Source: Granulicella sp.
Lineage (GTDB): Bacteria > Acidobacteriota > Terriglobia > Terriglobales > Acidobacteriaceae
Direction of reading: 5' to 3'
Assembly (NCBI GenBank): GCA_025408425.1
Contig: JANXYX010000022.1
Span: 116,937 to 160,989 of the forward strand
Length of the DNA stretch: 44,053 nucleotides
A model generated the notes under the pieces. That model did no database searches, had not been told where the DNA came from, and was given only the letters and a program-made list of their open reading frames with translations. Numbering within the stretch: the stretch's first letter is position 1; every line of letters begins with the position of its first letter. Made by a program: the position numbers and the translations under genes. This document shows positions 23,870 through 33,178 of the stretch, piece by piece.

Positions 23870-25690
23870 TTATCGATAGCTTGCTGCCTGCATCTCGAAC
23901 ATGCCCGCGTATACGCCGCCTTTCGCCATGAGTTGCTGATGATTTCCCTCTTCGATAAGTCGTCCTCCGGAGAGGACGACGATGCGATCTGCCATGCGCA
24001 CGGTGGAGAATCGGTGCGAGATGAGCAGGGCCATCTTGCCTTCGGTAAGTTCCGCGAACCGCTCGAAGACTTCAAGTTCGCTGCGGGCGTCGAGGGCTGC
24101 GGTTGGCTCGTCGAGGATGAGCAGGTCAGCGTCGCGCAGGTAGGCTCGGGCGAGGGCCATTTTTTGCCATTCTCCGCCTGACAGTTCGACGCCGCCCTCA
24201 AAGCGGCGACCCAGCATCTGATCATAGCCCCCGGCAAGTTTGCTGACCACGGTGTCGGCGAGGCTCTTTTGTGCGGCGGACTCGATATCTGTCTGGTTGT
24301 GGGTTTTGTCGACGCGGCCAACGGCGATGTTCTCTCTCGCGGTCATTTCAAAGCGCATGAAGTCCTGGAAGATGACGCCTATATGGCGGTGAAGATCTTC
24401 GAGCGAGTATTCGCGCAGGTCTATGCCGTCGAGCAGAATCTGTCCTTCGGTGGGATCGTAGAGGCGAGTGATGAGTTTGACGACGGTAGTTTTGCCTTGT
24501 CCGTTTTCACCGATGAGTGCGATGCGCTCTCCTGGCGAGAGAGTGAGGTTGAAGTTCCTTAGTACGGTGCGTTGTGTGCCGGGATAGGTGAAGGAGACAT
24601 TTTGAAACTCGAAGCCGCGGGTGATGGGGGATGGTATGAGCCGGCCATTCGGATTGGAGTAGACGGTTGGCTCCATCTGAAAGAATGCGATGAGATCGGT
24701 GAGGAAGAGAGCCTGATCGGCGATGCCGGATGCGGTTGAGAAGACCTGCTGAAGATTGGAGCTGGCTTGTTGGATGGCTGCGGTGAGAAAGGTGAACTGA
24801 CCGATGTCGTAGGCGCCGCCTAGGGTTCGCCAGATGACGTAGACATAGGCACCGTAGTAGCCGAGGGTTCCGATGACGCCGAGCAGGCCACCTACGATGA
24901 GCTTCGACCGTGAGAGAGCGACGTCTTCGGCATAGATCTGGTCGGCGAGTGCTTGAAACCTACTGGTGAAGAACTTGTTGAGGCCGAAGAGCTTGACTTC
25001 TTTTGCGCCCTCGCGACTTCCCGCGACCTGGCGCAGGTAATCCATCTGCCGCTTGGCTGGGGTCTGGCGGAAGTTCTTGGCGTAGCCCAAAAAGGCGTAG
25101 TGGGTCTCGCCGAGGAAGGAGGGGAGTACGCCAATTGCGAGCAGCAGAACCAGCCACGGGGATGCCCAGGCGAGGGCAGCCGAGAAGACGAGAGTGGTAA
25201 TGACCTGCTGCACGAGCCGGCCTAGCTGCTGGATCATGGCGAGCCGGTCCGTTGCCTGGACGCGAGCGCGCTCCAGCCGATCGTAGAAGACGGGGTCTTC
25301 GTAGGTGGTAAGGTCAAGCCGAGCGGCCTGTTCCATGACGCGCACGCTGACGTGCTGGGTGTAGCGATTGGCGAGGAGTGAGTCGGAGTAGTCGATGGCG
25401 CGGGTCAGCAGGCCCAGCAGGACGTTGAGCCCGATCTCCGTGATGACCAGCGACCAGAAATTTGGTGCCAGAGAGAGACCGCGCAGGGTGGCGGCGATAT
25501 CCGTAATGATGTACTGGGCCACCTTGGCGATGGCAAAGGGCATGACGGCCACGACGATGCGCAGCAGCAGTCCTGAGGTGACCACGGCTCTGCCGGACTC
25601 CCAAAGGATGAGCAGGACGGGGGGCATATTGCGCAGCGCGCGTAGACGCTCGCGCCACGGGCTTTCCGCATTGACAGTGGCCTTATTCAT
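23870..25690 (-). CDS. ABC exporter, fused permease and ATPase (NdvA-like candidate)
   Basis: The 606-residue half-transporter has a membrane domain (about 25-330, six spans) and an ATPase domain with Walker A GENGQGKT (394-401), Q-loop FQDFMRF (441-447), signature LSGGE (503-507), Walker B LLILDEPT (523-530) and the switch histidine in LLISHRFSTVR. It would act as a homodimer in the inner membrane. Size and order fit NdvA/ChvA (about 590 residues), which export cyclic beta-1,2-glucan. The gene is 71 bases upstream of the glucan synthase gene on the same strand, so export of its product is the natural inference; sequence alone does not exclude a lipid or peptide exporter. Confidence 0.87.
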   Translation of the reverse strand: MNKATVNAESPWRERLRALRNMPPVLLILWESGRAVVTSGLLLRIVVAVMPFAIAKVAQYIITDIAATLRGLSLAPNFWSLVITEIGLNVLLGLLTRAIDYSDSLLANRYTQHVSVRVMEQAARLDLTTYEDPVFYDRLERARVQATDRLAMIQQLGRLVQQVITTLVFSAALAWASPWLVLLLAIGVLPSFLGETHYAFLGYAKNFRQTPAKRQMDYLRQVAGSREGAKEVKLFGLNKFFTSRFQALADQIYAEDVALSRSKLIVGGLLGVIGTLGYYGAYVYVIWRTLGGAYDIGQFTFLTAAIQQASSNLQQVFSTASGIADQALFLTDLIAFFQMEPTVYSNPNGRLIPSPITRGFEFQNVSFTYPGTQRTVLRNFNLTLSPGERIALIGENGQGKTTVVKLITRLYDPTEGQILLDGIDLREYSLEDLHRHIGVIFQDFMRFEMTARENIAVGRVDKTHNQTDIESAAQKSLADTVVSKLAGGYDQMLGRRFEGGVELSGGEWQKMALARAYLRDADLLILDEPTAALDARSELEVFERFAELTEGKMALLISHRFSTVRMADRIVVLSGGRLIEEGNHQQLMAKGGVYAGMFEMQAASYR

Positions 25691-26155
25691 AGGCTGGGGA
25701 CATCTACAAGAAACAAGTGCAAGGGTTTTCGACGCCGATCTCTGTTTATAAGGATGCCGAAGAATAGTAGTACGTTGGACAACATATTCTATGGAGTCGA
25801 GATGGATTCCGGATCTGAGTCCTGTCGGTTACGAATTGCGATTTGAACTGCTTCGGCACTGCCAAATGATACGTCAGGGAGCCTGATTGTCGCGAAGGGT
25901 GTGTCATGGTGCGGTAGACAACCGGGCGTGATGCGCGGGGCATCTCAATGAATGCTCCGGGGATACGTGCAGGTTGATTGCGTAGTAGTGTTCTATCACT
26001 GGCTGTTGCCAGAGGTGGCGCCAATTGCAATGCAATGCTGTACGGCTGGGTGGACGGCAAGTTGATTTCTTTGCCAGAATTACATCCTAGTTAGTTGCGG
26101 CGGGGATCAAGAGCCCTGCTTCTTTTCTGGGATTTAGAAATACGAAGGGGACGAT
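25691..26155. other. Divergent intergenic region between the exporter and GH39 genes
   Basis: No gene is convincing in these 465 bases. It must hold promoters for the minus-strand exporter/synthase operon and the plus-strand GH39/GH144 operon. A small inverted repeat, ATTGC-AAT-GCAAT, lies at 26024-26036 and could be an operator. I see no clear -35/-10 pair. Confidence 0.45.
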
Positions 26156-27778
26156 ATGCGTTTGAGCGCCCGCGTGTTTGGACTATCCATGATGGCAGCG
26201 ATGATTTCGGGACTTTGTGCCCAGACAGTCGCTGGGCAGGATCCGGTTGTGGTGATCCGCGTGGATGCGAAGGCGCCGACGACGCCCTTTCCTCATTTCT
26301 GGGAGCAGATCTTTGGTTCGGGTCGCGCGGTGCTTTCTCTGCGGCAGAGCTATCGCGACGACCTGAAGACCGTGAAGCAGGCGACGGGACTTCAGGCGGT
26401 TCGCTTCCATGGCATCTTTATGGATGATGTGGGGCTGTACGATCCGGATCGTCAGACGGTGAACCCGGGCCAGGCTGCGCAGGCGAGTGAGTCTGGCGAG
26501 TCGGTCTATAACTTCTCGTATGTGGACCAGATTTATGACGGGTTGCTGGCGAATGGAGTGCGCCCGTTTGTGGAACTGAGCTTCATGCCGAAGAAGATGG
26601 CGTCCGATCCGAACGCCCTGCATGCGTTCTGGTACAAGCAGAATGTCTCCCCTCCGAAGGACTATGCGCTTTGGGATGACATGATCGTGGCCTTCACGAA
26701 GCACCTGGTGGAGCGATACGGCATTGAAGAAGTTTCGCAGTGGTACTTTGAGGTTTGGAACGAGCCGAACATTGATTTTTGGGTAGGCAAGCCGGCGCAG
26801 TCAACTTACTTTGAGTTGTACGATCACACGGCGCGTGCGGTGAAGAAGGTGAATAGCCGACTTCTTATTGGAGGGCCATCGACGGCGCAGGCGGCGTGGG
26901 TGGCCAGCTTTCTGGAGCACTGCAAGCAGCAGAAGGTGCCGGTCGATTTTGTTTCGACGCACGTGTATGCGAACGATACGGCCAAAGATGTGATGGGCAC
27001 TGACGAGCAGATTCCGCGAGACCGGATGGTGTGCCGCTCTGTGAGTAAGGTGCACGATGAGATTGCGGCCTCACCGTTTCCTCGGGCTCCGTTGATCTTC
27101 AGCGAGTACAACGCGAGCTATGCTAACGAGCCCAATGTTACTGACACGGTGTACATGGGGCCGTGGCTCGCCGACACGATACGGCAGTGCGATGGTCTGA
27201 CCGTGGCGATGAGCTACTGGTCGTTCTCTGACGTCTTTGAAGAGCAAGGGGTGGTGCGGACGCCATTCTATGGCGGGTTTGGCCTAGTGGCAGAGGATGC
27301 GATTCGTAAGCCAGCGCTGAATGCGTTTGCGATGCTGCACCGGTTAGGGGAGCGGCGTTTGAAGCTGGATTCCGATACGGCGCTGGCGACGAAGCTGAGT
27401 GATGGCTCGCTGGCGATTGCGCTGTGGAACTATGCACCGCCGTTTGGAACGGGAGCGCAGTATACGCCGCCGCCAACTGTCGCGGAGCCGGCGAAGCGCT
27501 TTGATGTGAAGATTGAAGGGGTCGATGCGAATGCGCGAGTGGAGCTATGGCGACTCGACGCAGAGCATGGGAATGTGATGAGGGAATTCGACGCCATGGG
27601 ACGTCCGGCTGCTCCTACGCGGGAGCAGATTGTGAAGCTTCAGGAGGCTGGGAAGCCTTCACCACCAGAGCATGGTGTTTTGAAGAATGGTAGGCTGTCC
27701 ATCTCAATTCCAACTCAGGGGTTGGTTCTGATTACTGTCGGGAAAAGTGGAGGGGGCGACGGCAAAACATCACGCTAA
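26156..27778 (+). CDS. GH39-family glycoside hydrolase, secreted
   Basis: The 540-residue protein has a signal peptide (residues 1-27, ending TVAGQ) and a GH39 (beta-xylosidase/alpha-iduronidase family) TIM barrel. The acid/base glutamate is in FEVWNEPNIDFW (E203) and the nucleophile glutamate in LIFSEYNAS (E317). Further GH39 blocks are AVRFHGIFMDD, PFVELSFMP and AMSYWSFSDVFEE, followed by a C-terminal beta-sandwich. Length fits the family. The start has AGGGG five bases upstream. It is the first gene of a two-gene operon with the GH144-like enzyme 39 bases downstream, divergent from a glucan synthase/exporter pair. The substrate is probably a beta-xyloside or related glycan; the partner suggests beta-glucan cooperation but this is uncertain. 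Confidence 0.85.
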   Translation: MRLSARVFGLSMMAAMISGLCAQTVAGQDPVVVIRVDAKAPTTPFPHFWEQIFGSGRAVLSLRQSYRDDLKTVKQATGLQAVRFHGIFMDDVGLYDPDRQTVNPGQAAQASESGESVYNFSYVDQIYDGLLANGVRPFVELSFMPKKMASDPNALHAFWYKQNVSPPKDYALWDDMIVAFTKHLVERYGIEEVSQWYFEVWNEPNIDFWVGKPAQSTYFELYDHTARAVKKVNSRLLIGGPSTAQAAWVASFLEHCKQQKVPVDFVSTHVYANDTAKDVMGTDEQIPRDRMVCRSVSKVHDEIAASPFPRAPLIFSEYNASYANEPNVTDTVYMGPWLADTIRQCDGLTVAMSYWSFSDVFEEQGVVRTPFYGGFGLVAEDAIRKPALNAFAMLHRLGERRLKLDSDTALATKLSDGSLAIALWNYAPPFGTGAQYTPPPTVAEPAKRFDVKIEGVDANARVELWRLDAEHGNVMREFDAMGRPAAPTREQIVKLQEAGKPSPPEHGVLKNGRLSISIPTQGLVLITVGKSGGGDGKTSR

Positions 27779-27817
27779 ATCCTTCTTGATCGGAATTATG
27801 CGAAGAGGGGGAGCGTT

Positions 27818-29203
27818 GTGGGCCAAGCCGATAGCCACGGAATGAGTGAATCGCCCTCCAGCACGAAGCGCATCACGAGACGTAGAGCGATGACGCAGCT
27901 TATAGGCGGGGCGCTTCTTGGCAGCCCATCCGTCTCGCGTATCGCACAGGCGTTAGCGCCCCAGACGAAGGCGGTGCTGGCCCAGCCAACGACTCCCTCG
28001 GCTTTGATTGATTTGAGTGCAGAAGATATCTCCTTTCTTGATGAGATGCAGCGGAGCGCGTGTCTCTACTTTGTGGAGCAGGTGAGCCCGACTAACGGCC
28101 AGGTGCTGGACCGGGCCGTGAACAAGACAAGTACGGGCAACCTCGACGTTCGCTTTACTTCGAGCATTGCGGCGACGGGCTTCGGTTTGACTGGGCTGTG
28201 TATTGCGGATAGCAGGGGGTATATGCCAGCGGCCAGGATTCGGAGCCAGGTGCTGCGAACGCTGCAATTTCACCTGAACAAGATGCCACACGAGCGTGGG
28301 TTTTTCTATCACTTCAACGACATCAAGACAGGCAAGCCGCTGCTGAATACGGAGGTTTCGTCGGTCGATACGGCGATATTCCTATGCGGCGTGCTGACCT
28401 GCCGGGCGCATTTCAACGATCCGCAGATTACGCGGCTGGCGACACAGCTATACAACCGTGTGGACTGGCCCTGGATGTTGAATGACGGGCTTACGTTTTC
28501 GATGGGCTGGCATCCTGAGAGTGGATTTATCTCGTACCGGTGGGACCAGTACAGCGAGTTGATGATGCTTTATCTGCTGGCGATGGGATCGCCGACGAAT
28601 CCTATTTCTTCCGACTACTGGGACCACTTCACCCGGCCCCACATTCAGTTCAGTAATCTCGACTACATCAGCGGGCATACGCCGCTGTTTGTTCATCAGT
28701 ACTCACACGCCTGGTTTGACTTTGCGAACAAGCGCGATGACTACGCCGACTACTTTGTGAACTCAATCCATGCGACGCGCGCCCACAAGGCATTCTGCCT
28801 GAGCCTGAACCGCGGCTACAACGACGACTATTGGGGGGTCAGCTCCTCTGACTGGCAGCATGGATACACGGCGTGGGGCGGACCTCCACTGATGGGTCCG
28901 ATCGACGGGTCGGTGGTTCCGGCTGCTACTGCTGGATCGCTCGCGTTTTTGCCTGCGGAGTGCGTTCGTGTCCTTCGCTCGCTGAAAGAGAGATATGGGA
29001 AGGATGCGTGGGGGCGCTATGGGCTGTGCGACGCTTTCCATCCGGAACAGCTCTGGTATGACCCTGATGTACTGGGTATCGATATTGGGATTGGGCTGCT
29101 GATGGCAGAAAATCTTCGTAGCGGATTTGTCTGGAAGACCTTTATGCAGAATCCGGAGCCGGTGGCGGCTATGAAGTTGTGTGGTTTCCGCTCGACCTTA
29201 TGA
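27818..29203 (+). CDS. GH144-like endo-beta-1,2-glucanase (glucoamylase-like domain), Tat-type signal
   Basis: The 461-residue protein has an arginine-rich, Tat-like signal (TRRRAMTQLIGGALLG, about residues 21-36) and a single (alpha/alpha)6-barrel glucoamylase-like domain (PF10091). Visible blocks are RTLQFHLNKMPHERGFFYHF, SSVDTAIFLCGVLTCRAHF, HPESGFISYRWDQYSELMML and CDAFHPEQLWYDPDVLGID. Isolated domains of this kind belong to GH144, whose characterised members cut linear beta-1,2-glucan to sophorooligosaccharides. The start is a GTG at 27818 with GGGGGAG close upstream; ATG 27842 in frame has a weaker site. It lies 39 bases after the GH39 gene, and the operon is divergent from the beta-1,2-glucan synthase/exporter operon, which supports the substrate assignment. 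Confidence 0.78.
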   Translation: MGQADSHGMSESPSSTKRITRRRAMTQLIGGALLGSPSVSRIAQALAPQTKAVLAQPTTPSALIDLSAEDISFLDEMQRSACLYFVEQVSPTNGQVLDRAVNKTSTGNLDVRFTSSIAATGFGLTGLCIADSRGYMPAARIRSQVLRTLQFHLNKMPHERGFFYHFNDIKTGKPLLNTEVSSVDTAIFLCGVLTCRAHFNDPQITRLATQLYNRVDWPWMLNDGLTFSMGWHPESGFISYRWDQYSELMMLYLLAMGSPTNPISSDYWDHFTRPHIQFSNLDYISGHTPLFVHQYSHAWFDFANKRDDYADYFVNSIHATRAHKAFCLSLNRGYNDDYWGVSSSDWQHGYTAWGGPPLMGPIDGSVVPAATAGSLAFLPAECVRVLRSLKERYGKDAWGRYGLCDAFHPEQLWYDPDVLGIDIGIGLLMAENLRSGFVWKTFMQNPEPVAAMKLCGFRSTL

Positions 29204-29218
29204 GGTTCGAAGAGGAGC

Positions 29219-30580
29219 TTAGTGGAGGCTGGCGTAGGTTCTGTAGGCGATGAGTTCGGCGCTGAAAGGAGTTCCACTGAGATGAGTGGTCTTGAGCAGC
29301 ACCTCAAAGTAGGGGAGGGACTGGAGATGCAGGATGTTCCGGAACTTTTCCAACTGCTCTTCGGACGTGAGGAACTCGCCGGCTGCGTATGTGGCATCTG
29401 AATCTGTCCCGGCGAGAATGATCGCGTTGCCGGTGTGGCTTGGGTTGGGCACGAAAGCGATGACGCTGTAGCCGACGGAGGCGTAAGGGTCGATTGGGGC
29501 GGCGTAGAGGGCCTGCTCGCCGGGTTGCGGATTGCGGTTTGCAACGAAAGACTGAAAGCTGTTGGGATCGTATTCGATGGTGAAGTTCAGATGATCGTTG
29601 AACAGGTATACCCAGGGATTCGACTTTCGACTGCCGATCAGGATTACGTTGTTCTGTTTGATTGATTCGGGCATGTAGTCGCGCGCGAAGTGCAGGTGAA
29701 GGGTAGATGACACCCGATCCAGCCCGAGGATCTGCTGTGCTACGCGAAAGTCGCCCACGCTGCCGTTATTTCTGGAGACGATCAGGCTGAGGTCGCCACG
29801 GCGGTCCAGGCTGAGCTCGGATGACTGAATTTGGCGAATGTAGCTTTTATTAAGGTAGTCACTGAGCGAGATGGGCTGTTTGGTGATGTCTTCTATGAGG
29901 GCGACTGATGTATCGGCCAGGATGATGTCGGTCTGTTGATGAGAGTGGAGGAAGGCCGGCCAGAAAGACTTTAGCGCCGGATTGCCCTCCCAGGCGTAGA
30001 GCGCCTTGCGCATCGTACGGTTTTGCTGAAGGAGTAGCAGGCAGGCGATGGCGAGACCAAGAATCGCTACCGCGGACAAGATAAGTAGACGCTTGTTGGG
30101 AATCGTCCGAGCAGGGGGCGCCTTGTCCGGTGACGGAGAAGCGGCCTGGAGTAGAGCGATTGTCGGGAGGGGGTCTTCGGGTGCGGCCGGTTGTGTCTGG
30201 ATCTCGGCAAGACGTCGATGGTAGACGGGCTTGTAGCTGCCTCGAGGGATTTCGAGGATGAGCGGTTCGTCCGCACCCTCCGAGGTGAAGTACAACTCGA
30301 TGCGCTTTCTGAGCTCGGTGGCGTTGACCCGGACGATGTTGTCCTGGCTTGTGTCGTACGAGGGCGGTCGACCGAAGACCTCGGAGCCGATCTCCTGCTC
30401 ATGGATCTCGGCGCAGCCCTCTTTAAGGGCCTGTCGTCCGACGTAGAGCAGAAACTCCCGCAAGCGCGCAGCTCGTTTAAGTTGGACGCTGGCTGCCACG
30501 CGTTCAAGCAGTGCGCGGCGTTCGTCAGGACGGGGCTGAACGTCAGTGGCTTGCAGCGTCGTGTGGGATCGGGGTTCCAT
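29219..30580 (-). CDS. Membrane-anchored one-component regulator with extracytoplasmic sensor domain
   Basis: The 453-residue protein has a cytoplasmic N-terminal domain (about 15-125) with RLREFLLYVGRQALKEG, IHEQEIGSEVFGRPPSYD, DNIVRVNATELRKRIELYF and ILEIPRGSYKPVY, a pattern I know from acidobacterial proteins and believe to be a winged-helix DNA-binding domain. A proline-rich linker leads to one membrane span (164-186) and a sensor-like C-terminal domain of about 265 residues outside the membrane. The layout is like ToxR/CadC. The start is uncertain: the frame is open to 30730, with ATGs at 30625 and 30580; I use 30580 because family members have short N-termini. It is convergent with the GH144-like gene and divergent from the GH92 gene, so control of glycan genes is likely. 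I do not recognise the sensor domain. Confidence 0.7.
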   Translation of the reverse strand: MEPRSHTTLQATDVQPRPDERRALLERVAASVQLKRAARLREFLLYVGRQALKEGCAEIHEQEIGSEVFGRPPSYDTSQDNIVRVNATELRKRIELYFTSEGADEPLILEIPRGSYKPVYHRRLAEIQTQPAAPEDPLPTIALLQAASPSPDKAPPARTIPNKRLLILSAVAILGLAIACLLLLQQNRTMRKALYAWEGNPALKSFWPAFLHSHQQTDIILADTSVALIEDITKQPISLSDYLNKSYIRQIQSSELSLDRRGDLSLIVSRNNGSVGDFRVAQQILGLDRVSSTLHLHFARDYMPESIKQNNVILIGSRKSNPWVYLFNDHLNFTIEYDPNSFQSFVANRNPQPGEQALYAAPIDPYASVGYSVIAFVPNPSHTGNAIILAGTDSDATYAAGEFLTSEEQLEKFRNILHLQSLPYFEVLLKTTHLSGTPFSAELIAYRTYASLH

Positions 30581-30753
30581 ATGGGCTGCGGAAGTGTGTC
30601 TTGAAGGTTTCGCCAAGTCTACCATTTCCGACGAGTGGTATGGTGATGGCCGCTGGAAATGGGTCGGCCAGAAATTCTTACAGTTAGAGAATGTGCTTCT
30701 GACCGCTAAATCACTTGCGCAGTGTGGCATTGGACGTGGATGCTCAAACGCTC

Positions 30754-32973
30754 ATGCGAGTTCCTCTCTTTTTTGGCGTTCTATGTCTTTGTGGGATCAC
30801 GGTTTCGACCTGCGCACAGGTCCTACCTGCAGATCAGGTGAACCTGCTGGTGGGAACCGCAGGCGACGGTCAAACTTTTCCGGCAACTGGTCTACCATTT
30901 GCGATGACCCAGTGGACCCCCCAGACTCGGGATGGAGAGGCGAAGTGTATCGCTCCCTACTATGCGAATGACACGCGGATCCAGGGCTTCCGGGGTAGCC
31001 ATTTCTTGAGCGGTTCCTGCACACAGGACTACGGCAGCGTTACGGTGATGGCGGGGAGCGGAGATCTGAAACTTGGAGCTGAGGAAAGAGGCTCGAGTTT
31101 CAGCAAGAAGACGGAGGTTCTGACGCCGTATCGGTACGGGGTCACGCTGAGCGACTATGGTATCGACGCCGAGATGACGGGGACCGTCCGCGCCGGGATG
31201 TTGCGTTTTCGCTTCCAGCGGCCAGATCAGGCCTGGATTCTGGTTCAAAGTAACTCCCGCAAGGGGGAGGGAAGCATCCGCATCGATCCGGTGCGGGGTG
31301 AGATTAGCGGGGTCAATCCTGTCCATCGACTTTATGCGGGTGCAGGCAAATTGGCTGGGTTCAACGGCTATTTTGTGGTGCGGTTTGACCGGAAGTTTCG
31401 CACTGGGGGCACCTGGACGGCAGGGCGAAAAGACGCGGGACGGCTGGAGCAGCAGGGAGAGGAAGGAGCTCCAGGAGCTTATGTTTTCTTTGAGTTGCGA
31501 GCTGACGAGATGGTTCAGGCGCGAGTTGGCACGTCATTTACCAGCGTGGAAGAAGCCCGTAGAAACCTGGATGCGGAGATTCCGGGGTGGGACTTCGATA
31601 GGGTAGTGACCCGTACGCGCGAAGGATGGAACGAGGCACTGGGACGCGTTCAGGTGCAGGGCAGCCCTCGGGAGAGCCGAATCTTCTATACGGCGCTCTA
31701 CCACTCCTTGCTGGTGCCGCGGGTGTTTAGTGACGTAAGTGGAACGTACCCCGGATTTGCTGGGGAGGGGCGCATCGAAACAGCCAAGGGCTTTACCTAC
31801 TATTGCGACTTTTCGCTGTGGGACACGTTTCGAGCGCTGCATCCGTTGCTTACGATTCTGGATCCCGATCGCGAGCGGGATATGATTATATCATTGATTG
31901 CAAAAGGGGATCAAGGAGGATTTCTACCGATCTATCCGGCGTGGAACAGCTATACCTCAGAGATGATTGGGGATCATGGGGTTGCGGTGATTGGTGACGC
32001 CTATGTGAAGGGAATCCGCGGCTTTGATATCGAACATGCCTATGAGTTGATGAGAAAGAACGCGACCCAAGTGCCGGCCGATCATCAACTTTACGCCGAT
32101 GGCCGTGGCCGTCGAGGTTTGGAGTCTTATCTAAAGTACGGCTATATTCCGCTGGAAGATCCGGTTCGTGATGCGTTCCATCAGGGGGAGCAGGTGTCCC
32201 GGACGCTGGAGTACGCCTATGACGATTTCGTCATAGGAGAGGTGGCGGGGGCGCTGGGAAAGACTGCTGATGCGGCACTATTCCATCAACGTGCACAAAA
32301 TTACCGAAATGTGATCGATCCGGCGACGGGATTTGCCCGGGGAAGACATGCGGACGGATCGTGGGACACACCGTTTGATCCGGCGGGGAAGTACAGCTAC
32401 ATCACGGAAGGCCTTCCATATCAGTACACATTCTTCGTCCCGCAGGATATGCCCGGTCTGATCGAAAGGGTGGGGGGCGATAAGGCGTTTGTTGCAAAGC
32501 TGGATGGCCTGTTCGCGGGAGGATACTACGACCATGGCAACGAGCCGAGCCATCACATCGCGTATCTCTATAACTATGCAGGGGCAGCGTGGAAGACTCA
32601 GGAGCACGTGCATACGATCATGGAGAGTCAATACTCTGATGGTGCTGCGGGCCTTGCGGGTAATGACGACTGCGGCCAGATGTCTGCCTGGTATGTCATG
32701 AGCGCGCTGGGATTCTATTCGGTTGCGCCGGGAACACCGACGTATGAGATCGGTACTCCGCACTTTGACGATGCCAGTATTTTGCTTGCGGGTGGCAAGC
32801 GATTCCACATTCATGCACCCGGTGCGGCGGAGGGCAAGTTTTATGTTCACTCTGTCCGATTGAATGGCGTTTTGTTGGGGCGGTCCTGGATTCGGCACTC
32901 CGAAGTCATTGCCGGTGGAGAGCTTGAGTTCGAGATGTCCTCTAAGCCGAACACTGACTGGCCGAAGAGGTAG
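30754..32973 (+). CDS. GH92 alpha-mannosidase, secreted
   Basis: The 739-residue protein has a signal peptide (residues 1-22, ending VSTCA, possibly a lipoprotein site) and the full GH92 arrangement: an N-terminal beta-sandwich starting VNLLVGTAGDGQTFP, then an (alpha/alpha)6 barrel with FSLWDTFRALHPLL, GFLPIYPAWNSYT, GNEPSHHIAYLYNY and GNDDCGQMSAWYVMSALGFY. The acidic residues in these blocks bind the Ca2+ and act as acid and base in exo-acting alpha-1,2/1,3-mannosidases. Length is typical (about 740). The start at 30754 is set by the signal peptide; a TTG at 30715 is in frame but unlikely. It is transcribed away from the membrane-anchored regulator and followed by a TonB receptor gene 205 bases downstream, suggesting uptake of mannose-rich (for example fungal) glycans. 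Confidence 0.92.
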   Translation: MRVPLFFGVLCLCGITVSTCAQVLPADQVNLLVGTAGDGQTFPATGLPFAMTQWTPQTRDGEAKCIAPYYANDTRIQGFRGSHFLSGSCTQDYGSVTVMAGSGDLKLGAEERGSSFSKKTEVLTPYRYGVTLSDYGIDAEMTGTVRAGMLRFRFQRPDQAWILVQSNSRKGEGSIRIDPVRGEISGVNPVHRLYAGAGKLAGFNGYFVVRFDRKFRTGGTWTAGRKDAGRLEQQGEEGAPGAYVFFELRADEMVQARVGTSFTSVEEARRNLDAEIPGWDFDRVVTRTREGWNEALGRVQVQGSPRESRIFYTALYHSLLVPRVFSDVSGTYPGFAGEGRIETAKGFTYYCDFSLWDTFRALHPLLTILDPDRERDMIISLIAKGDQGGFLPIYPAWNSYTSEMIGDHGVAVIGDAYVKGIRGFDIEHAYELMRKNATQVPADHQLYADGRGRRGLESYLKYGYIPLEDPVRDAFHQGEQVSRTLEYAYDDFVIGEVAGALGKTADAALFHQRAQNYRNVIDPATGFARGRHADGSWDTPFDPAGKYSYITEGLPYQYTFFVPQDMPGLIERVGGDKAFVAKLDGLFAGGYYDHGNEPSHHIAYLYNYAGAAWKTQEHVHTIMESQYSDGAAGLAGNDDCGQMSAWYVMSALGFYSVAPGTPTYEIGTPHFDDASILLAGGKRFHIHAPGAAEGKFYVHSVRLNGVLLGRSWIRHSEVIAGGELEFEMSSKPNTDWPKR

Positions 32974-33178
32974 CTAATGTTAAGGCTACCCGTCCCAGCC
33001 GTGCGCCTTACAGTAAATTAACTTGCTCGTTGTGTGCTGTGACGGCGAACCTCCACTGTCTTCAAAACACCATTATTTCTGCGCCCCAATTTCCCATGAC
33101 GGGCTTCCAGTGCCGTTGAGTGACGAATCGGAAGCCGGCAACACGAACGAGATCAATACACCTTACGAAGAGGCCTAA

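Noticed and set aside
32979..32990. Third operator copy (GTTAAGGCTACC) upstream of the second TonB receptor
   Set aside because: It resembles the site at 11996 but breaks the palindrome at its centre and lies about 190 bases before the start, so chance is as likely.
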